Positions 1-3,998 of a stretch of DNA of 7,224 nucleotides are shown here, one piece after another (position 1 is the first letter of the stretch; every line of letters starts with the position of its first letter). Source of the stretch: an uncultured Coriobacteriia bacterium (GTDB lineage Bacteria > Actinomycetota > Coriobacteriia > Coriobacteriales > QAMH01); the NCBI GenBank assembly GCA_902478425.1, contig CABSKV010000071.1, positions 1-7,224 on the forward strand, in the 5' to 3' direction. The notes below the pieces were generated by a model. The model had not been told where the DNA came from, searched no databases, and was given only the letters and a program-made list of their open reading frames with translations. The position numbers and the translations under genes were made by a program.

Positions 1-1652
1 CGGGTACCCTCATCGAGCGTCCGCACATGTTCTCCACCGCGTGCAACATCGCCACGCAGATCATCGCCCAGGTGGCGAGCTGCCAGTACGGCGGCCAGTC
101 CATCTCGCTCACGCACCTCGCGCCCTTCGTCGACGTCTCCCGCAAGAAGATTCGCCGCGAGACCTACGCCGAGTTCGAGATGCTCGGCATCGAGGCCGAC
201 AAGGAGCAGATCGAGCAGGTCGTCGAGCGCCGTCTGCGCGAGGAGATCAAGCGCGGCGTCCAGACCATCCAGTATCAGGTCGTCACGCTCATGACCACTA
301 ACGGCCAGGCGCCCTTCATCACCGTCTTCATGTACCTCAACGAGGCCCGCGACGAGGCGGAGAAGCGCGACCTCGCCATGATCATCGAGGAGACGCTGCG
401 CCAGCGCTACCAGGGCGTCAAGAACGAGGAAGGCGTCTGGATCACCCCGGCGTTCCCCAAGCTCATCTACGTGCTCGAGGAAGACAACATCTCCGAGGAT
501 TCCCCGTACTTCTACCTCACGCAGCTTGCCGCCAAGTGCACGGCAAAGCGCATGGTGCCCGACTACATCTCCGAGAAGAAGATGAAGGAGTACAAGCTCT
601 CCGCCGGCCAGGCAGAGGGCGAGGGTGATTGCTATACCTGCATGGGTTGCCGCAGCTTCCTCACGCCGGATCGCTCGGGCAATGGCTATGACAACGTGGC
701 CAATGCCGGCAACTACGATCCCACCAAACCCAAGTTCTACGGCCGCTTCAACCAGGGCGTCGTGACCATCAACCTGGTCGACGTGGCGCTGTCCAGCGGT
801 GGCGACGAGGACAAGTTCTGGAGCATCTTCGAGGAGCGCCTCGAGCTCTGCCATCGTGCGCTGCGCTGCCGCCATGATCGACTCAAGGGCACGCTCTCCG
901 ATGCCGCCCCCATTCTGTGGCAGTATGGCGCGCTTGCCCGCCTCAAGAAGGGCGAGACCATCGACAAGCTGCTCTACGGCGGTTACTCCACCATCTCGCT
1001 TGGCTATGCCGGTCTCTACGAGTGCGTCAAGTACATGACGGGCCACAGCCACACCGATGACGAGGCAACGCCGTTCGCGCTTGCCGTCATGCAGCGCATG
1101 AACGACAAGTGCTTCGAGTGGAAGGCCGCCGAGAACATCGACTACTCGCTATACGGCACGCCGCTCGAGTCCACCACCTACAAGTTCGCCAAGGCCCTGC
1201 AGAAGCGCTTCGGCATCATTAAGGGCATCACGGACAAGGGCTACATCACCAACAGCTACCACGTGCATGTCTCCGAGGAAATCGACGCCTACACCAAGCT
1301 CAAGTTCGAGAGCGAGTTCCAGCGCCTCTCTCCGGGTGGCGCCATCAGCTACGTCGAGGTGCCCAACATGCAGGACAACCTCGAGGCCGTCATCGATGTC
1401 ATGCGCTACATCTATGACAACATCATGTACGCCGAGCTCAACACCAAGAGCGATTTCTGCCAGGTCTGCGGCTACGACGGAGAAATCCAGATCGTCGAGG
1501 AAGATGGCAAGCTCGAGTGGGAGTGCCCCAACTGCGGCAATCGCGACCAGGCCACGATGAACGTCGCACGTCGCACCTGCGGCTACATCGGCACGCAGTA
1601 CTGGAACCAAGGTCGTACCGAGGAGATTCGAGATCGCGTCATGCATCTGTAG
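1..1652 (+). CDS. nrdD: Anaerobic (class III) ribonucleoside-triphosphate reductase, C-terminal part
   Basis: Oxygen-sensitive glycyl-radical enzyme of the cytoplasm that reduces ribonucleoside triphosphates to dNTPs. The frame is open from base 3 with no start, so the gene enters from the left; 549 residues are visible. Family members are about 600-750 residues, so the missing part should hold any ATP-cone and the N-terminal region. Residue numbers here count from base 3. The segment at residues 210-219 reads CYTCMGCRSF; the Cys of GCR (residue 216, bases 648-650) is the likely thiyl-radical cysteine. NQGVVTINL follows at about bases 753-779. Two Cys-x2-Cys pairs (residues 486/489 and 508/511) match the C-terminal zinc site. 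RTCGYIG near the end carries the glycyl-radical Gly527 (bases 1581-1583). The protein ends normally, with stop TAG at 1650-1652. nrdG, encoding its activase, lies downstream on the same strand. Identification is very secure. Confidence 0.97.
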   Translation, partial: GTLIERPHMFSTACNIATQIIAQVASCQYGGQSISLTHLAPFVDVSRKKIRRETYAEFEMLGIEADKEQIEQVVERRLREEIKRGVQTIQYQVVTLMTTNGQAPFITVFMYLNEARDEAEKRDLAMIIEETLRQRYQGVKNEEGVWITPAFPKLIYVLEEDNISEDSPYFYLTQLAAKCTAKRMVPDYISEKKMKEYKLSAGQAEGEGDCYTCMGCRSFLTPDRSGNGYDNVANAGNYDPTKPKFYGRFNQGVVTINLVDVALSSGGDEDKFWSIFEERLELCHRALRCRHDRLKGTLSDAAPILWQYGALARLKKGETIDKLLYGGYSTISLGYAGLYECVKYMTGHSHTDDEATPFALAVMQRMNDKCFEWKAAENIDYSLYGTPLESTTYKFAKALQKRFGIIKGITDKGYITNSYHVHVSEEIDAYTKLKFESEFQRLSPGGAISYVEVPNMQDNLEAVIDVMRYIYDNIMYAELNTKSDFCQVCGYDGEIQIVEEDGKLEWECPNCGNRDQATMNVARRTCGYIGTQYWNQGRTEEIRDRVMHL

Positions 1653-1733
1653 AAGACGAGAATGGCGTGTCGAGCTCAGCCCCGATTTCAGAGCTGCGAC
1701 AAATCGCGAAGCGGTCTTGCGAGGACTGTCTGA

Positions 1734-1762
1734 GAAGGGCAACCACATCGTGGTTGCCCTTC
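1734..1762 (+). terminator. Perfect 13-bp hairpin at the tip of the nrdD-nrdG palindrome
   Basis: Arms 1734-1746 and 1750-1762 are exact reverse complements around an ATC loop, with seven G-C and six A-T pairs. No run of T follows on the plus strand, so it is not a classical intrinsic terminator. It could act as a U-tract-independent terminator, an mRNA-stabilising or processing structure, or simply the apex of the larger palindrome. It lies 81 bp after the nrdD stop and 97 bp before nrdG. Confidence 0.45.
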
Positions 1763-1845
1763 GAGTTCCGCAGCAGCTGAGCGATTTTCGTAGCTCGGGT
1801 GAAATCGACTGGCGAGCGAGGCACGCCGGCCTCGTTTGGTTTCGT

Positions 1846-1851
1846 AGGTGA
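1846..1851 (+). promoter_or_regulatory. Ribosome binding site of nrdG, decides its start
   Basis: AGGTGA at these positions is fully complementary to the 16S anti-Shine-Dalgarno sequence and ends 8 nt before ATG 1860. It overlaps an in-frame GTG at 1848, which therefore cannot be the start served by this site. The ATG is preferred, and it gives the usual NrdG N-terminus (MNYAEIKYCDI). Confidence 0.75.
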
Positions 1852-1859
1852 AAGGGAAC

Positions 1860-2408
1860 ATGAACTACGCCGAGATTAAATACTGCGACATCGCCAATGG
1901 GTCTGGCACGCGCACGACGCTGTTCGTGAGCGGCTGCACGCATCATTGCGACGAGTGCTTCCAGCCCCAGACCTGGAACTTCGATTTCGGCGAACCCTTC
2001 ACGAGTGAAGTCGCCGACGAGATCATCGAGAGCATGCGCCCTTCGTACATCCGCGGCCTGACGCTTCTCGGCGGCGAGCCCATGGAGCCGGATAACCAAC
2101 GCGGTCTCGTGGACTTTCTCGAACGCGTGAAGGCCGAGCTTCCCGGCAAGACCATCTGGTGCTTCACGGGCGACCTGCTCGAGGATCTGCTCGATGATAT
2201 GAACCTGCGTCGCACCGAGGTCACCGATCGCTTTCTTGCCTGCATCGACGTGCTCGTGGATGGCCCCTACGTCAAGGAGCTTCACGACATATCGCTGCGT
2301 TTTCGCGGCTCGTCAAACCAGCGCATCATCGATATGCCCGCGACGCGTGCGGCTGGCAGCATCGTCATGTGGTCAGACGACCCCGTCTACGCCACGCACA
2401 CGATGTAA
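1860..2408 (+). CDS. nrdG: Anaerobic ribonucleoside-triphosphate reductase activating protein (radical SAM)
   Basis: Cytoplasmic radical-SAM iron-sulfur enzyme that cleaves S-adenosylmethionine and generates the glycyl radical on NrdD. The product is 182 residues, close to the short NrdG proteins of about 150-180. Cys26, Cys30 and Cys33 form the CxxxCxxC motif (CTHHCDEC) for the 4Fe-4S cluster, preceded by the family signature GTRTTLFVSG. The SAM-binding GGEP motif is at residues 71-74. LVDGPYVKEL and RGSSNQ (149-154) are conserved C-terminal NrdG segments. An in-frame GTG at 1848 would add four residues, but it overlaps the ribosome binding site, so ATG 1860 is used. It probably shares a transcript with nrdD across the 207-nt structured spacer, which may set their ratio. 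Its stop (TAA 2406-2408) is 2 bp from the convergent lipase gene. The tail beyond RGSSNQ is some 25 residues long. Confidence 0.96.
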   Translation: MNYAEIKYCDIANGSGTRTTLFVSGCTHHCDECFQPQTWNFDFGEPFTSEVADEIIESMRPSYIRGLTLLGGEPMEPDNQRGLVDFLERVKAELPGKTIWCFTGDLLEDLLDDMNLRRTEVTDRFLACIDVLVDGPYVKELHDISLRFRGSSNQRIIDMPATRAAGSIVMWSDDPVYATHTM

Positions 2409-2410
2409 GG

Positions 2411-3307
2411 CTAGAGTCCCAAGAACTCCTTGATGGCCGGCAGTTCGCGCATCGCCTGCGCATATCCTGTGTCATAGCTTGCTGCAAGCTTGGCGATATC
2501 GGTCTCGCCGCTCGAGACGGTCATGCCCTCGGCATAGAAGACGTAGGCGTTGCCAGTGGCCTCGAGCTGCTCGATCTCGTCACACATCGCGTTGTAGCGC
2601 TCTGGCCGGCTCTTGAGGGCATCGGTCACGTAGGGTCGTCCCCAGAGTATCGCGCGGGTGAATTTGTCGGCGAGGCCATCAGATGGAGCCTTGCGGTAGG
2701 CGCGTGGGCGCGTGCGCACGATGAGGAAGCGCGTGAAGCCATCACGTTGTGCGCGGGGCAGCAGAAATCCCGCACCTTCGCCAAGGCCGCCGTCATAATA
2801 TCGAGCACCATCGACCTTGGGCGGCGGCATGATGAGCGGTAACGTCGATGAGGCCCGTACGCGCACCATGAGGTCTTCGATGTTGGGCATGTCAGCCTTC
2901 GTCCAGTACACGCTTTCGCCCGTGTCACGGTTGAACGACTCGATGGTGATCTTCGCGGGGTTGGCGCAAAAGCTTGCGAAGTCGAAGGGCAGAAAGCCGT
3001 CGGCAAGCCCCGCTTCCTCGTAGATGTGCTGGGCGGAGAAATAGCCCTTGTGCTGCAAGAGGGTGTGGATGCCGCCAAATTCGGGATCTTCGACCAGGTC
3101 GACGAACGAGCGGCGCACACGGTCGATGTCGCGTGAAACGTAGTTGACCGTGTTGCTCGCACCGGCAGACAGGCCATATACGTTGTCGAAGAAGATGCCG
3201 TTTTCGAGTAGTGCGTTTGCCAGCGCGCAGGTGTAGCTCGCGCGCATGCCACCGCCCTCGAAGATGAGAGCGGTGTCGAACACGTTGCTTGTCAGCATTG
3301 ATTCCAT
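2411..3307 (-). CDS. Patatin-like phospholipase, YjjU type
   Basis: Predicted serine lipase/acyl hydrolase of the patatin family, 298 residues from ATG 3307. It shows the Ser-Asp dyad architecture: oxyanion-hole motif GGGMR at residues 18-22, nucleophile elbow GLSAG with Ser47, and DGG with Asp172. RASSTLPLIMPP (about 151-162) just before the DGG, and the region after it, resemble bacterial YjjU-type proteins, normally about 280-360 residues. No signal peptide or membrane segment is seen, so a cytoplasmic or peripheral location is likely; the substrate is unknown. ATG 3298 is also in frame. Starts further upstream (ATG 3370, or near 3565) would run through the promoter or deep into the divergent gene and are rejected. 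The start coincides with the predicted transcription start, so the mRNA may be leaderless. It converges on nrdG with 2 bp between stops. Confidence 0.9.
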   Translation of the reverse strand: MESMLTSNVFDTALIFEGGGMRASYTCALANALLENGIFFDNVYGLSAGASNTVNYVSRDIDRVRRSFVDLVEDPEFGGIHTLLQHKGYFSAQHIYEEAGLADGFLPFDFASFCANPAKITIESFNRDTGESVYWTKADMPNIEDLMVRVRASSTLPLIMPPPKVDGARYYDGGLGEGAGFLLPRAQRDGFTRFLIVRTRPRAYRKAPSDGLADKFTRAILWGRPYVTDALKSRPERYNAMCDEIEQLEATGNAYVFYAEGMTVSSGETDIAKLAASYDTGYAQAMRELPAIKEFLGL

Positions 3308-3313
3308 GACGGC

Positions 3314-3341
3314 ATTGTAGCGCTCACCCAAAAGGTGACAA
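3314..3341 (-). promoter_or_regulatory. Sigma70-type promoter of the patatin gene, probably leaderless
   Basis: On the minus strand, TTGTCA (3341-3336, 5/6 match to the -35 consensus) is separated by 16 bp from TACAAT (3319-3314, 5/6 match to -10). Six bases after the -10 comes A3307, the first base of the patatin ATG, so transcription should begin on or beside the start codon. No Shine-Dalgarno sequence precedes that ATG. A short dyad, TCACC-N5-GGTGA (3324-3338), sits across the spacer and -35 edge and could be an operator. Confidence 0.65.
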
Positions 3342-3364
3342 AACTCGCCGGGGCACTTTTGTCT

Positions 3365-3370
3365 TATCAT
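3365..3370 (+). promoter_or_regulatory. Candidate -10 element for the YgjP-like gene
   Basis: TATCAT (5/6 match to the -10 consensus) ends 7 bp before ATG 3378, so the transcript would start at or next to that codon. No good -35 hexamer is present at 16-18 bp spacing (around 3341-3348), so the assignment is weak. Its support is the absence of a Shine-Dalgarno sequence for this gene. Confidence 0.35.
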
Positions 3371-3377
3371 GGATCCC

Positions 3378-3926
3378 ATGGACGAAAGAACCACGGAGCT
3401 GGCTGGATATCGAGTGCGCATTGTGCGTCGCAAGAGCATGCGTAACATCCGGCTGCGCGTGGAAGGTGATGGTTCCCTCGTCATATCCGCGTCGCTATCG
3501 GCAACCGTCAAGGAAATGCGCGATGCTGTGGAGCGCAATGCCGCTTGGATCGAACGACAGCGCACGCGACTCGCCGAGTCTCCTATGGCCCAGGCTACCT
3601 ACGCGAGCGAGGAGGACAAGCTCGCATGGCGCGTGCTTGTCGAGGCAGCGGTTGCACCTTTGCTCGAGATATGGGAGCCCATCATTGGCGTGCGCGTCAA
3701 GAAGCTCGCCTTCCGAAACATGAAGAGTCGCTGGGGCTCGTGTCAGCCGGCGACGGGCCGCGTGTGCATCAACACGCGTCTGGCGCTCTATCCGCCGCGT
3801 TGCTTGGAATACGTAGTAGTGCATGAGCTCGTCCACATGCTCGAACCGAGTCACGATGCTCGCTTCCACGAGCTCATGGACGGCTTTTTGCCCGACTGGC
3901 ACGAGCGCCGGGCACTGCTGCGATGA
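3378..3926 (+). CDS. YgjP-like (DUF45) zinc metallopeptidase
   Basis: Predicted soluble zinc-dependent hydrolase of the YgjP/DUF45 family, 182 residues from ATG 3378. An N-terminal strand-rich part with VRRKSMRNIRLRV (about 16-28) is typical of the family. Next come the SRWGSC signature (117-122) and the zinc site HELVH (149-153) with catalytic Glu150 and a third ligand, His159. The C-terminus PDWHERRALL is the usual closing segment. The protein is shorter than many relatives (about 230 residues), and the position after the conserved Phe163 is His rather than the common Trp. Biological substrates of the family are poorly defined. ATG 3369 is in frame and would add three residues, but it overlaps the candidate -10; neither ATG has a Shine-Dalgarno sequence. 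The gene is divergent from the patatin gene (70-bp spacer) and is followed after 72 bp by feoAB. Confidence 0.88.
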   Translation: MDERTTELAGYRVRIVRRKSMRNIRLRVEGDGSLVISASLSATVKEMRDAVERNAAWIERQRTRLAESPMAQATYASEEDKLAWRVLVEAAVAPLLEIWEPIIGVRVKKLAFRNMKSRWGSCQPATGRVCINTRLALYPPRCLEYVVVHELVHMLEPSHDARFHELMDGFLPDWHERRALLR

Positions 3927-3955
3927 GAAAATTGCCCGGAGTAAATTTCTCATCG
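3921..3955. terminator. Inverted repeat over the YgjP-like gene stop: terminator or feo operator
   Basis: Arms 3921-3930 (CGATGAGAAA) and 3946-3955 are perfect 10-bp reverse complements around a 15-bp centre, with two extra possible pairs inside (3932-3933 with 3943-3944). The left arm contains the TGA stop of the metallopeptidase gene, which suits a terminator, but no T-tract follows. The right arm ends 11 bp before a candidate feoAB -10 (3967-3972), so it would cover the -35 region, which suits an operator. It does not match the compact Fur 9-1-9 layout. Confidence 0.5.
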
Positions 3956-3966
3956 GCAAGGACTGC

Positions 3967-3972
3967 TATCAT
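3967..3972 (+). promoter_or_regulatory. Candidate -10 element of feoAB
   Basis: TATCAT matches the -10 consensus at 5/6 positions and would give a leader of about 20 nt before GTG 3999. There is no recognisable -35 at the right distance (about 3943-3950); that stretch belongs to the right arm of the inverted repeat. An activator-dependent or repressor-controlled promoter is possible. This is a weak call. Confidence 0.3.
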
Positions 3973-3986
3973 GAAGTTGATACCTC

Positions 3987-3990
3987 GGAG
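3987..3990 (+). promoter_or_regulatory. Ribosome binding site of feoAB, decides the GTG start
   Basis: GGAG at these positions ends 8 nt before GTG 3999. The next in-frame ATG (4026) has no comparable site, so the GTG is taken as the start. Confidence 0.65.
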
Positions 3991-3998
3991 AGATAAAC

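Larger units (their letters stand above)
1653..1859. other. nrdD-nrdG intergenic region filled by a long imperfect palindrome
   Basis: No convincing gene is seen here. Bases 1654-1837 can be paired by eye into one extended stem. Paired blocks are 1654-1660 with 1831-1837, 1663-1671 with 1820-1828, 1674-1681 with 1811-1817 (A1678 bulged), 1683-1690 with 1800-1807, and 1691-1707 with 1781-1796 (16 pairs, one G-U, C1700 bulged). Patchy pairing follows through 1710-1727 with 1764-1778, and the apex is a perfect 13-bp hairpin at 1734-1762 with a 3-nt loop. Interruptions include a GGG bulge (1797-1799) and a tandem A/G-G/A mismatch (1672-1673 with 1818-1819). No long T-tract follows. The element begins right after the nrdD stop and ends just before the nrdG ribosome binding site. 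It could be a processing or attenuation structure, or a dispersed palindromic repeat; sequence alone cannot decide. Confidence 0.75.

Noticed and set aside
1848..1859. GTG 1848 as the nrdG start
   Set aside because: The GTG lies within the AGGTGA ribosome binding site that serves ATG 1860, and the extra residues are not part of the usual NrdG N-terminus.
1653..1859. NrdR boxes or a known riboswitch in the nrdD-nrdG spacer
   Set aside because: No NrdR-box pair and no riboswitch core I recognise is present; only the unassigned long palindrome.
1149..2285. Minus-strand open frame of 378 codons across the end of nrdD, the spacer and nrdG
   Set aside because: It overlaps two clear genes and the palindrome and has shadow-like Ala/Leu/Val/Asp composition without family motifs.
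2406..2432. Weak stem near the nrdG stop (AAG...GAGT with ACTCCTT)
   Set aside because: Only seven pairs with a 4-nt bulge, no T-tract, and it lies inside the lipase coding sequence; not distinguishable from chance.
2369..2842. Plus-strand 157-codon frame antisense to the patatin gene
   Set aside because: It has no recognisable motif, and the lipase on the minus strand has full catalytic motifs over the same bases.
3308..3565. N-terminal extension of the patatin gene upstream of 3307
   Set aside because: It would cross the promoter and overlap the divergent metallopeptidase gene by about 190 bp. The extension lacks patatin features, and the family fold starts just before the GGGMR motif.
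3927..3998. Fur box upstream of feoAB
   Set aside because: No 19-bp 9-1-9 match to the Fur consensus and no IdeR/DtxR-type match was found; only the wider-spaced inverted repeat is present.
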